Source: Microbacterium sp. LWH3-1.2
Lineage (GTDB): Bacteria; Actinomycetota; Actinomycetes; Actinomycetales; Microbacteriaceae
DNA length: 64,000 bases
Reading direction: 5' to 3'
Assembly: GCF_040675855.1 (NCBI RefSeq)
Contig: NZ_JBEGIK010000001.1
Coordinates: forward strand, 3,348,001-3,412,000
The position numbers were made by a program, and so were the translations under genes. The notes under the pieces are model-generated. The model was not told the origin of the DNA, searched no databases, and was given only the letters and a program-made list of their open reading frames with translations. Shown one piece after another: positions 1 through 10,576 of this stretch (position 1 is its first letter; each line of letters begins with the position of its first letter).

Positions 1-9
1 ACCCACGCC

Positions 10-47
10 AGAAGGCGCCGGGCGGCTGCATCCGTGCGGCGCCTTCT
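10..47 (-). terminator. Hairpin after the sirtuin gene
   Basis: A perfect 11-bp inverted repeat (10-20 against 37-47, 16-nt loop) sits just past the stop codon of the sirtuin gene on the minus strand. No T-run follows on that strand, so termination by this hairpin is inferred from its position. Confidence 0.5.
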
Positions 48-51
48 TCTG

Positions 52-759
52 TCATCGCCGCGGCGCGCGCAGTGCGATCGTCTCCTCGACCCACGCCGGC
101 ACGAGCTCGCTCGCGAGGCCGGCCCGCGTCTCGTCGAAGGGCACCGCCGGGTCGCTGGGCTCGAGGTTGAGCTCCACCGTGCGCGCCCCGAAGGCCGACG
201 CGAGCGCGACGTACCCGGCCGCCGGGTACACCTGGCCTGACGTGCCGATCGAGACGAACACGTCGCACGCGACGACCGCCTGCTCGATGCGGTCGAGCCC
301 GTACGGCATCTCACCGAACCAGACCACGTCGGGGCGCAGCATCCGTTCTCCGCATTCGGGGCACGCGGGGCGGTCGATGAGGTCGGCGACCCAATCGGGC
401 CGGGATCCGCAGGCGAGGCAGAGCGCGCGTCGCAGCTCGCCGTGCATGTGCACGAGGTTGCGGCTGCCGGCGCGCTCGTGCAGGTCGTCGACATTCTGCG
501 TGACCACGAGCAGGTCGTCGCCGATCGCGCCTTCGAGACGGGCGAGCGCGCGATGCGCGGCATTCGGGACGACGGATGCCGCCGCCCGGCGTCGTGCGTC
601 ATAGAACGCCTGGACGAGGTCGGGGTCGCGTTCGAATCCCTCCGGCGTCGCCACGTCGTCCACGTCGTGGCCCTCCCAGAGACCGTCGGCGCCGCGGAAC
701 GTGGGCACGCCGCTCTCTGCCGAGATGCCGGCCCCCGTGAGCACGACGATGCGATTCAT
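52..759 (-). CDS. cobB: Sir2-family NAD-dependent protein deacylase
   Basis: This 235-residue protein is a bacterial class III sirtuin, which removes acyl groups from protein lysines using NAD+. The N-terminal GAGISAESG and TFRG motifs form the NAD-binding pocket, TQNVDDLHERAG is the conserved adenine/ribose-contact stretch, and HMHGEL carries the catalytic histidine. Two CxxC pairs (CLAC, CPEC) make the zinc knuckle. The YDAR sequence at about residue 53 matches the Tyr-x-x-Arg pair that in CobB and SIRT5 reads acidic acyl groups, so desuccinylase activity is likely alongside deacetylation (family knowledge). Length is normal. Its ATG overlaps the stop of the upstream hydrolase-like gene by 4 nt (ATGA), so the two are probably translationally coupled. 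Confidence 0.95.
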   Translation of the reverse strand: MNRIVVLTGAGISAESGVPTFRGADGLWEGHDVDDVATPEGFERDPDLVQAFYDARRRAAASVVPNAAHRALARLEGAIGDDLLVVTQNVDDLHERAGSRNLVHMHGELRRALCLACGSRPDWVADLIDRPACPECGERMLRPDVVWFGEMPYGLDRIEQAVVACDVFVSIGTSGQVYPAAGYVALASAFGARTVELNLEPSDPAVPFDETRAGLASELVPAWVEETIALRAPRR

Positions 760-1376
760 CGCACGGTGTCAGGCGCGACGTGCGACAGCACGCGTTCCCA
801 GACGTCCGCGAGGATGAGCCTCGCCCCCGGGCCCCCCGTCTTCGGCACCATCTCGACCCGGGCAGACACCAGATGATCCTTGAACCAGCGCGCCGCAGCG
901 GATGCGGCCGTCGGGTCGGCCTGGCCGTTCATCAGGAGCGTCTTCGCGGAGATGCGGCTCAGGAGCTCGGCGACCTCGCTCGCGCCGAGTTCGGAATCCG
1001 GTCGGGGAACGGCGACGAGTGCAAGTCGGTCGACGCCCTCGCCGAGATGCGCCGCGATCATGATCGCGAGCTCTCCGGCCTCGCCGACTCCCACCAGGCC
1101 GACCGGACGCCCGTGCGCCTCGTCCGCGATGAAGCGCGCGATGACGTTCGCGGTCGCCTCTGCCGGGGTGGCGCCGCGGTACGCCGCAGGGTCGTCGATG
1201 TCGTCGACGGTGAGCCCCACGGCGACGATCCTGGCGTCGCGGTGCGCGGTGACATCGGGCCGAGGATCAGACAGGGTCGAGACACCCGAGCGGAGCAGGA
1301 ACACCGTACGCTCCGCACCGGGCGCCCCGAAGCTGCGGTTCTCGTACGAGGCGTCGGGTGCGGGTCCCTTGGTCAT
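756..1376 (-). CDS. Alpha/beta-hydrolase-fold protein, probably without the usual nucleophile
   Basis: This 206-residue protein looks like a small alpha/beta hydrolase: a strand followed by GLVGVGEAGELA in the position of the nucleophile elbow, then a TLLMNGQADPTA segment that resembles the acid-loop strand. The elbow reads V-G-E-A-G, so a glutamate stands where Ser, Cys or Asp is expected. Either the protein is non-catalytic or it uses unusual chemistry. There is no signal peptide. It is the first gene of a two-gene unit with the sirtuin and overlaps it by 4 nt. No specific substrate can be given. Confidence 0.6.
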   Translation of the reverse strand: MTKGPAPDASYENRSFGAPGAERTVFLLRSGVSTLSDPRPDVTAHRDARIVAVGLTVDDIDDPAAYRGATPAEATANVIARFIADEAHGRPVGLVGVGEAGELAIMIAAHLGEGVDRLALVAVPRPDSELGASEVAELLSRISAKTLLMNGQADPTAASAAARWFKDHLVSARVEMVPKTGGPGARLILADVWERVLSHVAPDTVR

Positions 1377-1410
1377 GGCGAAATCCTACGTTCCGCCTCC
1401 CCCGAAGGGC

Positions 1411-1483
1411 CCGCGAGACTTCACTGGAGCGCCGAGACTGCGGGGGCCACCCGCAGTCTCGGCTCTCGGTTGCAGTCTCGCGG
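1411..1483. repeat. Nested inverted-repeat element in an intergenic gap
   Basis: An inner perfect 14-bp stem (1431-1444 against 1450-1463, 5-nt loop) is enclosed by an outer perfect 10-bp stem (1411-1420 against 1474-1483). All arms share the core GAGACT/AGTCTC. It lies in the 291-bp gap between a gene starting at 1376 (minus) and the ligase stop at 1668, which has no other feature. It may be a REP-like intergenic repeat or a terminator for the ligase. Confidence 0.6.
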
Positions 1484-1667
1484 AGTCGCTGCAGGCGGCG
1501 CCGATGTTCGCGGCTCGGCCGTTCGGCCCCGCGACCGGCACGACGCCGGCTGCGGCGAGCGCGCGAAAAGCACCTCCCCACCGGTCACAGCCTCGTTGCC
1601 GGACACGGTCCCAGGTGTCACGGTAAGTGGAGAATCCTCCGCATGCCCAGCACCCAGGCTGGGCTGA

Positions 1668-3200
1668 TCAACTCCTGAGCAGAGCGCGCAGCGACGCGAT
1701 CGTGTCTGCTTCGTCGGGGCGCTTGTCGGGGCGATAGCCCTTCACACGTGCGAAGCGCAGGGCGACGCCGCCCGGGTAACGCGACGAGCGCTGCACGCCG
1801 TCGATCGCGATCTCGACGACCGTCTCGGGGCGCACGTGCACGGCGTACACCGAGCGGTGCGTCTCTATGGTCGGGAAATGCTCGGTCTGCCACCGCAGCG
1901 TCGCGTCGGTGAGGCCCTTGAACGTCTTGCCGACCATCACGAAGCCGCCCGGCTCGCCGAAGGCGCCTTCGGGGTCTCGGGCACCGAGGTGCAGGTTCGA
2001 GAGCTGCCCGGCGCGACGGCCCGATCCCCACTCCACGGCGAGCACGACGAGATCGTAGGTGAGAACGGGCTTGACCTTGAGCCAGCTCTTGCCGCGTCGC
2101 CCGGCGGCGTAGGGCGCGTCGAGCGCTTTCACCATCACCCCCTCGTGGCCCGCCGCGAGCGCCCGGCGCGAGAACTCCTCGGCCTCAGCGGGGTCGTCGG
2201 TGACGACCCCGGGCATGCGCGCATCGCCCACGGCCCGGTCGAGCAGCTCGAGGCGGGTGGAAAGCGGCTCGTCGATCAGGTCGCGCCCGTCGAGATGCAG
2301 GATGTCGAAGAACCACGGCCGCAGCACGGTGGCCGCGGCGTCGTCGCCCATCGACCCGAACCGCGACATGGTGTCTTGGAACGGCCGCGGGCCGCCGTCC
2401 TCATCGAGCGACAGCGTCTCGCCGTCGAGGATCACGCGCTCGGCAGGAATCGCCCGCACCGCCTCGACCAGCTCCGGCACGCGGTGCGTGATGTCGGCGA
2501 GGCTGCGCGTGAAGACGCGCACGTCGTCGCCGTCGCGATGCACCTGGATGCGCGCACCATCGAGCTTGTACTCGACGGATGCTGCGGCCCCGAGCGTCTC
2601 GAGCGCCTCCCTCGTCGAACCCGCCGTCGCGGCCAGCATCGGCAGTACCCCACGCCCGACTTCGAGCCCGACCGCGGAGAGCTCCTCGGGTGTGCCGGTG
2701 AGCGCGATGCGCGCCGTCGCCCCGAGGTCTCCCGACAGCATCGCGGCTCGCCGCACGACCGGGGCCTGGCGCTCGGAGCCCTTCGCGATGGCGTCGAGAA
2801 GCACGCCCTCGAGCGCGCCCGTGCGCAGTTCACCGATCATGACGCGCGAGAGGAACTCCCACTCATCGGCGGTAGCGGCGCCCGCGAGCGCCTCGAGTTC
2901 GGAGCGTCGGGCGAGCACCGAACCCGCACCGTCAGCGGCGGCCAGACGGCTGAGCGATGCATCGACGTCGAGCACGGTCAGGGTCGGTTCGCCCGCGTGC
3001 GCAACCTCGAGGCCCATGAGACTCCGCCAGCCGACACCTAGTCGCCCCTGTCGCGGGCTGGCCGTGAGGAACCCGATGGCGGGGGCGATCTCGTCCGGGT
3101 CGAGCTCGCGCAGCAGGTCCGCGAGGACCGACACCTTGGCCAATCGGGAAGACGTCGCCGCGACCTCGCCCGTCGCGGCCACCAGCTCATTCAGAAGCAC
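1668..3200 (-). CDS. ATP-dependent DNA ligase, LigB type
   Basis: This 510-residue enzyme seals nicked DNA using ATP. The adenylation-domain motif EYKLDGARIQVH holds the nucleophilic lysine (KxDG), followed by ILDGETL, the E-G-V-M-V-K motif and a C-terminal OB-fold with SWLKVKP. An N-terminal helical domain of about 200 residues precedes it. The order and length match mycobacterial LigB (about 507 residues), an accessory ligase beside the NAD-dependent LigA. I chose the GTG at 3200 because LigB homology begins there; the open frame continues far upstream but is unrelated and overlaps another gene. No clear ribosome-binding site precedes the GTG, so the start is less certain than the identity. 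Confidence 0.93.
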   Translation of the reverse strand: MLLNELVAATGEVAATSSRLAKVSVLADLLRELDPDEIAPAIGFLTASPRQGRLGVGWRSLMGLEVAHAGEPTLTVLDVDASLSRLAAADGAGSVLARRSELEALAGAATADEWEFLSRVMIGELRTGALEGVLLDAIAKGSERQAPVVRRAAMLSGDLGATARIALTGTPEELSAVGLEVGRGVLPMLAATAGSTREALETLGAAASVEYKLDGARIQVHRDGDDVRVFTRSLADITHRVPELVEAVRAIPAERVILDGETLSLDEDGGPRPFQDTMSRFGSMGDDAAATVLRPWFFDILHLDGRDLIDEPLSTRLELLDRAVGDARMPGVVTDDPAEAEEFSRRALAAGHEGVMVKALDAPYAAGRRGKSWLKVKPVLTYDLVVLAVEWGSGRRAGQLSNLHLGARDPEGAFGEPGGFVMVGKTFKGLTDATLRWQTEHFPTIETHRSVYAVHVRPETVVEIAIDGVQRSSRYPGGVALRFARVKGYRPDKRPDEADTIASLRALLRS

Positions 3201-3283
3201 ACCGGCATTCTGGCACCGGCCACGGACACGTGTCGCCGGCTCGACGCGGGGTCCGCGCCACGACCGCGCGCAGCGCCCCGAAG

Positions 3284-4261
3284 TCAGCGGGCGACGGTGC
3301 GCAGCGCGGATCCCAGGTCGCGGTGCGCGAACTCGTAGCCGGCCGACAGCAGCACGCTCGGCGCGACCCAGCGGCTCTTGAGCACGAGCTCCGGCTCGGT
3401 CCGCAGCACCGCCATCGCCGGCTCGAGCATGAAGCGGTAGGCCGGAAGACCGATCGGCTGCCCGACCACGCGTCGCAGCGTCGCCATCAGCGTGCGGTTG
3501 TCGCTCGCCTCGGCAGCGGCGAGGTTCACCGGCCCAGCGATCTCGGGCCGGTCTCGGACGAACCGCACCGCGCCGACGACGTCGTCGAGGTGGATCCAGC
3601 TGAATCGCTGCCGCCCGCCCGACCGATGCCAGGACGGCCGCCCGTCCCCTGTGGGGTGCGCGCCGATCCCGCGGTACCGGCGATGCGCCCACCATCGCCC
3701 GTCGTACTGCGTGCCGCCGAGACCGAGTCGTGCGAGGCGCAGCAGTGTGCGCGTCGCGGGGCCGTCGCCGACGACGATGGCCATCCGCAGGGCGACCCGG
3801 CGTGTCTCCGGCAGGTCGCACGCGAAGAACTCGTCCTCCCAGTTCCGCGCCACTTCGACGGAGAAGCCCTCGCCGAGTTCGCCGTCGATCTCGGTCTGGG
3901 GCCGGTCCATCGCGTAGCGGTAGATCGTCGCGGTGCTCGCGTTGAGCCACACGCGAGGCGGGGTCGCAGCATCCGTCACGGCCTCCCGCAGCGTCCTCGT
4001 CGTCTGGACCCGCGATCGGAGGATCTCGTCGCGGTTCGCATCGGTATACCGGCAGTTCACCGACTTGCCGGCGAGGTTCACGAGAACGGCGGCGCCGTCG
4101 ACCAGGGAGCGGATGGTGCCCCCGTCGTCCCACGTCGCATCGGCGCCCGAGCGGCCGACGGTGCGCACGTCGTACCCGTCCTGGGCGAAGGCGCGCACCA
4201 CCGCGCGACCGACGAAGCCGGACGCACCGGCGACGACCGCGACCTGGCGTGCAGCCCTCAC
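3284..4261 (-). CDS. TIGR01777-family NAD(P)-dependent epimerase (YfcH-like)
   Basis: This 325-residue protein is an extended short-chain dehydrogenase/epimerase. It opens with the Rossmann motif GASGFVGRAVV, and the family markers VNLAGKSVNCRYT, SRVQTTR and WLNASTATIYRY are present. The usual catalytic Tyr-x-x-x-Lys of SDRs is not evident, as in other YfcH-like proteins whose substrate is unknown. The start is GTG at 4261, overlapping the upstream LLM gene stop by 4 nt. It is the last gene of a three-gene coupled operon and ends 84 nt before the ligase start. Its link with two flavin monooxygenases suggests a redox or small-molecule role (inference). Confidence 0.85.
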   Translation of the reverse strand: MRAARQVAVVAGASGFVGRAVVRAFAQDGYDVRTVGRSGADATWDDGGTIRSLVDGAAVLVNLAGKSVNCRYTDANRDEILRSRVQTTRTLREAVTDAATPPRVWLNASTATIYRYAMDRPQTEIDGELGEGFSVEVARNWEDEFFACDLPETRRVALRMAIVVGDGPATRTLLRLARLGLGGTQYDGRWWAHRRYRGIGAHPTGDGRPSWHRSGGRQRFSWIHLDDVVGAVRFVRDRPEIAGPVNLAAAEASDNRTLMATLRRVVGQPIGLPAYRFMLEPAMAVLRTEPELVLKSRWVAPSVLLSAGYEFAHRDLGSALRTVAR

Positions 4262-5022
4262 GCGACGGCCTCGGCGACGGCGTCGATGAACCGGAGGTGC
4301 TCGTCGACGCCGCCCGAAGCGGTGAGGGCACGGAGGACCACCTCGTCGGCGACGGCGCGATAGGCGGCGATCCTGTCACGAAGCGCTGCGGGCCGGATGA
4401 CCGTGTCCGCCGCCTCGACACCCAGGCGCGCGAAGTTCGCCGCGTAGGCGGGGTACCCGGCGTAACGCCGCGCCTCCTCGTCGAGCACCGCGGCCGCGGC
4501 GGGGTCGACCGCCGTCCGCACGTACAGCGCGACGTGCGCCGTGCCGGCGAGCTCATGGGCGTGCCGAGCCTGCTCGGCTGCGATCTCGGGTGTGAGCCAG
4601 CTGAGCAGCAGTCCGCCCGACGCGGTGGCGCCCGCGCGCCGCATACGAGGGCCGAGCGCGCCGACCACGACACACGCCTCCGTACGCGCACGGAGGGCGG
4701 CGGCAGCATCCGTCACGCTTTCGACTGCCCCGTGGCGCAGCTGTCCGGAGCCGATGCCCAGCACGAGCCGGTCCGCCGGAAGCCCCGAGATGCCGGCGAC
4801 GATGTCGTCGGGCGTGCGCCGGTCGATGGGCAGCACTCCCGTGGCGAGAACCAGCCGCTCCGTCTCGCCCGCGGCGGCGCCCAGTGCCCCGAGCGCGTCG
4901 TGCCCGGGGGTGTCGTTCACCCAGAGGGCGTGCAGCCCTGCCGCCTCGGCAGCCGCGGCGACGCGCGCGGCGACCTCCGCGCCCGCTGCCGCCGCGACCC
5001 CGATCGAGAGCGCCGCCGTCAT
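4258..5022 (-). CDS. LLM-class flavin-dependent oxidoreductase, short form
   Basis: This 254-residue protein is a luciferase-like monooxygenase-fold protein, shorter than the 290-350 residues typical of the family. Visible family features are ALWVNDTPGHDAL near the N-terminus, LVLATGVLPIDRRTPDDIVAGI and the DRLVLGIGSGQLRHG turn that binds the F420 or FMN phosphate. The ATG at 5022 overlaps the TGA of the preceding LLM gene by 4 nt, which fixes the start. The two LLM proteins are probably co-translated and may work together. Substrate unknown; F420 dependence is plausible for an actinobacterium. Confidence 0.8.
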   Translation of the reverse strand: MTAALSIGVAAAAGAEVAARVAAAAEAAGLHALWVNDTPGHDALGALGAAAGETERLVLATGVLPIDRRTPDDIVAGISGLPADRLVLGIGSGQLRHGAVESVTDAAAALRARTEACVVVGALGPRMRRAGATASGGLLLSWLTPEIAAEQARHAHELAGTAHVALYVRTAVDPAAAAVLDEEARRYAGYPAYAANFARLGVEAADTVIRPAALRDRIAAYRAVADEVVLRALTASGGVDEHLRFIDAVAEAVA

Positions 5023-5894
5023 GCGGCGCTCGCACTTACGAGGCGGGACACCTCGGCGGCCGCCCGATAGAACTCGGCGATGTCGCCGCGAGACGAGGGC
5101 AGCAGCACGACATCGTCGACGCCGGCGTCGAAGAATCGCTGCGCGCGAGCGGCGACCTCCGCCGGGTCGCCCCACAGCGCGCGCTCCTCGGGTCCGGGCT
5201 TGTCGCCGACATCGGCGATCGCGCGAGCCTCGGCATCTGCGCCGAATGCGGTCACGACGTAGGCGACGACGTCGTGACCGTCGCCACGGCCGGCTGCGGC
5301 ACGGGCCTCACGGATGGCCGCGGCCGCGACGGCGTACTCGCTCGCGGTGTGCCCGCTGTCGAGAACCGTGCCGTCGGCGACCTCACCGCTCAGTCGCAGC
5401 GTCTTCGGGCCCTCGGCGGCCGCGTACACGAAGGGCGGCGACGTCGGCGGGTAGTTCAGGCGCACGTCGCGCAGCGCGACGTACCGGCCGTCGACATTCA
5501 GCTCGTCACCGGCGAGGAGGCCGCGCAGGGCGGGCACGTACTCGCGCATGAGGGTCAGCGGCGAGGCGACGCGCGCGCCCACCTGCCCCATCCAGTCGAG
5601 CACCCCGTGACCGACGCCCGGAAGCAGCCGCCCCGGGAACAGGCGCTCGACGGTGGCGATCTCCATCGCGGTCGACGCCACGTTGCGCAGCGGCAGGGGC
5701 GCGATCCCGATGCCGATCCGCAGCCCCTCCGTCCACGCGAGCGCCGCTCCCACGGTCGCGAACGCGGACTGCCGGAAGCAGTCCTCCCAGATCCACAGCT
5801 CGGGCAGCCCCTCCGATTCGGCGGCGAGCACCGCGTCGCGGAATTCGTCGGGGCTGTGCGTGTAGGGGTTGAAGATCGCGCCGATGCGGGTCAT
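5019..5894 (-). CDS. LLM-class flavin-dependent oxidoreductase
   Basis: This 291-residue protein is a full-length luciferase-like oxidoreductase that would use F420 or FMN. It begins MTRIGAIFNPYTHSPDEFRD, has LPELWIWEDCFRQSAF, GLRIGIGIAPLPLRN and the FPGRLLPGVGHG loop expected to contact the cofactor, and ends with a helix-rich segment. It leads the LLM-LLM-epimerase operon, whose three reading frames overlap by 4 nt each. No regulatory site is obvious in the 113-bp gap to the divergent DUF72 gene. Substrate unknown. Confidence 0.87.
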   Translation of the reverse strand: MTRIGAIFNPYTHSPDEFRDAVLAAESEGLPELWIWEDCFRQSAFATVGAALAWTEGLRIGIGIAPLPLRNVASTAMEIATVERLFPGRLLPGVGHGVLDWMGQVGARVASPLTLMREYVPALRGLLAGDELNVDGRYVALRDVRLNYPPTSPPFVYAAAEGPKTLRLSGEVADGTVLDSGHTASEYAVAAAAIREARAAAGRGDGHDVVAYVVTAFGADAEARAIADVGDKPGPEERALWGDPAEVAARAQRFFDAGVDDVVLLPSSRGDIAEFYRAAAEVSRLVSASAA

Positions 5895-6007
5895 GCTCCC
5901 ACTCTGTCAGCGCCCGCCGACACGCGCACGCCGGCCGGGGCTAGTGAACGTGCCGCAACCGCGCAACCCCTTGGCCGCCGGCGGCTCCCGCGTCGAGGCT
6001 GGGACCC

Positions 6008-6790
6008 ATGGCACGGATCGGGACGTCGGGATGGGTGTATCCGCACTGGCGCGGCGCGGTCTACGAAGGCGACCAGCGCACGTGGCTCGACCAGTATGCG
6101 GCGGAGTTCGACACCGTCGAGCTCAACGGCAGCTTCTACCGCTGGCCTCCCGATGCGCGCTTCGCCGCGTGGCGCGAACGCCTGCCGGGCGCTTTCGAGA
6201 TGACCGTCAAGGCGCCGCGAGGGCTGACGCATGCACGGCGCCTGCGGGAGCCGGAGACCTGGATCTCCCGCGTCGGTCGTGGCCTTCACGAACTGCGCGG
6301 GCGGCGCGGGCCGCTCCTCGTGCAGCTGCACCCGCAGATGGAGCGCGACGACGCCCGCCTCGAGCACTTCCTCACGGCGCTGCCCCCGTGGATCCGGCCG
6401 GTCGTCGAGTTGCGGCATCCGTCCTGGACCGACGAGGCCGTCTTCTCGATCCTCGAGCGCCACGGCGCCGCGTACTGCGTCATGAGCGGCGCCCACCTGC
6501 CGTGCATCCTGCGTGCGACCGCCCGCCTCGTCTACGTGCGCCTGCACGGTCCCGACCCCGAGCACCTGTACGGCGGCTCGTACTCCGACGACGATCTCGC
6601 CTGGTGGGCCGAGCGCATCCGCGAATGGGAGCGTGCCGGCCACGAGGTGTACGCGTACTTCAACAACGACGGCGAGGCCCACGCCGTCCACAACGCGCGG
6701 ACCCTGAAACGGATGCTGCCCCCTGACGCGGCGCCCTCCCCGCTCACCTGTCACGAAGTGCCGGTGGGACCAGCAGATCGTGACAGGTGA
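6008..6790 (+). CDS. DUF72 (YecE-like) protein
   Basis: This 260-residue protein belongs to the DUF72 family, a TIM-barrel fold of unknown function. Hallmarks are RIGTSGWVYPHWRG at the N-terminus, EFDTVELNGSFYRWP, ELRHPSW and YAYFNNDGEAHAVHNA near the end. Length is typical. The last 15 codons run through one arm and the loop of a 15-bp inverted repeat whose second arm covers the stop codon, so the extreme C-terminus appears to be an accident of that repeat rather than conserved protein. Confidence 0.9.
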   Translation: MARIGTSGWVYPHWRGAVYEGDQRTWLDQYAAEFDTVELNGSFYRWPPDARFAAWRERLPGAFEMTVKAPRGLTHARRLREPETWISRVGRGLHELRGRRGPLLVQLHPQMERDDARLEHFLTALPPWIRPVVELRHPSWTDEAVFSILERHGAAYCVMSGAHLPCILRATARLVYVRLHGPDPEHLYGGSYSDDDLAWWAERIREWERAGHEVYAYFNNDGEAHAVHNARTLKRMLPPDAAPSPLTCHEVPVGPADRDR

Positions 6791-6792
6791 GC
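6742..6792. repeat. 15-bp inverted repeat spanning the DUF72 stop codon
   Basis: A perfect 15-bp inverted repeat (6742-6756 against 6778-6792, core TCACCTGTCACGA) with a 21-nt loop covers the 3' end and stop codon of the DUF72 gene. It has no T-run. It may act as a bidirectional terminator between convergent genes or be a mobile REP-like palindrome. Confidence 0.65.
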
Positions 6793-6847
6793 AGAGAGTC
6801 GAGGTCAGAGAGTCGAGGTCAGAGGTCGAGGTCAGAGGTCGAGGGTC
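6793..6847. repeat. Short tandem repeat, four 13-14-bp units
   Basis: Four head-to-tail copies of AGAGAGTCGAGGTC or a shortened variant (6793-6806, 6807-6820, 6821-6833, 6834-6847) fill the gap between two convergent genes. The first two copies are identical; the third has lost one base. This is a typical slippage-prone microsatellite and has no coding role. Confidence 0.8.
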
Positions 6848-6849
6848 GG

Positions 6850-9408
<2,559 letters not shown>

Positions 9409-9422
9409 TCCGTCTCCTGAAA

Positions 9423-9471
9423 CTTGAGTGAACGAGCATCAAGTTTTGAACTTGATACGGGCATTGTCAAG
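9423..9471. promoter_or_regulatory. Two HAIR-like heat-shock operators upstream of the Clp gene
   Basis: The HspR-associated inverted repeat (HAIR) consensus is CTTGAGT-N7-ACTCAAG. Two close copies lie here: CTTGAGT-N7-CATCAAG at 9423-9443 and CTTGATA-N7-TGTCAAG at 9451-9471, spaced 28 bp apart. On the minus strand the second copy contains TTGACA, a good -35 box, so repressor binding would overlap the promoter. Confidence 0.7.
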
Positions 9472-9582
9472 TTCAACCGCTCCGCGGCAGAGGTATTCCC
9501 CGCTGTGCCGGATCCGTCCCGGAGGGTGTCCCACCCCGGGCGTAGCGTGAGCATGGGGGATCGAGATCGAAGAGGGAGAACC

Positions 9583-9954
9583 ATGGACTGGAAGATCGAG
9601 CTGATCCACGTGCCGGTGTCCGACGTCGACCGCGCGAAGGAGTTCTACGAGCGGATCGGCTTCCATGCCGACCACGACCAGACCCCTGTCGAGGGGCTCC
9701 GCTTCGTGCAGATGACTCCGCCCGGGTCGGCCTGCTCCATCGCCTTCGGCACCGGGCTCGGCAACACTCTCTCACCCGGACAGCAGAACACCATCCAGGT
9801 CGTGGTGCCCGACGCCGACGAGGCACTGGCACACTTGCGCGCCAACGGCGTCGAGGGGCGCGGGGTCGACGACCAGGACTGGGGCCGGTTCGTGCAGTTC
9901 GACGACCCCGACGGCAACACCTGGACGCTGCAGCAGCTCCCCGCCTGGCGCTGA
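9583..9954 (+). CDS. VOC-family (glyoxalase-like) protein
   Basis: This 123-residue protein is a single vicinal-oxygen-chelate module: VPVSDVDRAKEFYERIGF at the start, then FVQFDDPDGNTWTLQQ at the end, the usual beta-alpha-beta-beta-beta signature. Such proteins bind a metal and act as lyases, dioxygenases or resistance proteins; which applies here cannot be told. The ATG at 9583 follows a good AGGGAGAA site and fits the family start. A decayed copy of the gene's 3' end follows immediately. Confidence 0.85.
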   Translation: MDWKIELIHVPVSDVDRAKEFYERIGFHADHDQTPVEGLRFVQMTPPGSACSIAFGTGLGNTLSPGQQNTIQVVVPDADEALAHLRANGVEGRGVDDQDWGRFVQFDDPDGNTWTLQQLPAWR

Positions 9955-9974
9955 GCCCCGCAGCCTCCGTCGTC

Positions 9975-10033
9975 GACGACGCCGGCGGCAACACCCGACC
10001 CTGCAGCAGCGGCCGGCGTGGCGCCGAGCCGCG
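9975..10033 (+). pseudogene. Degenerate duplicate of the VOC gene 3' end
   Basis: Positions 9975-10033 align with 9901-9960, the last 54 nt of the VOC gene plus its stop and flank, at roughly 49 of 60 positions with a single-base deletion. The block is non-coding now. It indicates an old tandem duplication of the VOC gene or of its end. Confidence 0.65.
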
Positions 10034-10109
10034 GCATCCGTCTCCACGACCGCGATGCGTCCTCGTCCACCCCACCCTCGGGAGGCGGGGCGGACGAGGA
10101 CGCGGGCCG

Positions 10110-10574
10110 TCAACCCCGCCCGCCGGGCGGACCGAGGATGAGCAGCACGACGAACAGGAGCACGACGGCGAGGGCGATCAGCGCGCCGAGGACCCAGGGC
10201 CGCCGCAGGAACCAGCGCATGAGCCGGTCGTACCACGTGTCGTCGCGCGGGTCGTCGGTGACTTCGAGCCGCCACGCGCCGGCGAGCCGACCGCTGCGCT
10301 GGAGCCACAACTCCGCGGGGATCGTGGCGTACGGGATGACGGCGCTCACGAGCGCGAGCACCGTCGGGCCGACACGCCAGCGGTTGTTGAGGGCGACGAG
10401 GATCACGGTCGCGCCGTACGACAGGAAGATGAAGCCGTGGATGCCGCCGCCGATCGTGACGCCGAGCGCCCAGTCGGTGGTGGCGCGGAGGATGAGGCCG
10501 GCGATGAGGAGGGTCCACGAGATCGCCTCGAAGACAGCGAGCGCGCGGAACAGGGTGTGGGGATTGCGGAACAC
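10110..10574 (-). CDS. DUF3817 integral membrane protein
   Basis: This 154-residue protein matches the DUF3817 family found in actinobacteria. It has about four hydrophobic segments: FEAISWTLLIAGLILRAT, GIHGFIFLSYGATVILVAL, VGPTVLALVSAVIPYATIPAELW and WVLGALIALAVVLLFVVLLIL. A polar loop of about 40 residues lies between the third and fourth. The start is GTG at 10574. Function is unknown. Two tandem palindromes directly upstream, between it and a MarR gene on the same strand, suggest that the MarR protein controls it. Confidence 0.85.
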   Translation of the reverse strand: MFRNPHTLFRALAVFEAISWTLLIAGLILRATTDWALGVTIGGGIHGFIFLSYGATVILVALNNRWRVGPTVLALVSAVIPYATIPAELWLQRSGRLAGAWRLEVTDDPRDDTWYDRLMRWFLRRPWVLGALIALAVVLLFVVLLILGPPGGRG

Positions 10575-10576
10575 AC

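Noticed and set aside
3201-4709. Long open frame joined to the front of the DNA ligase
   Set aside because: It has no ligase homology, overlaps the epimerase and LLM genes antisense, and shows only high-GC composition; the ligase proper starts at 3200.
6793-6847. CRISPR array
   Set aside because: The units are 13-14 bp with no spacers and no cas gene; this is a simple tandem repeat.
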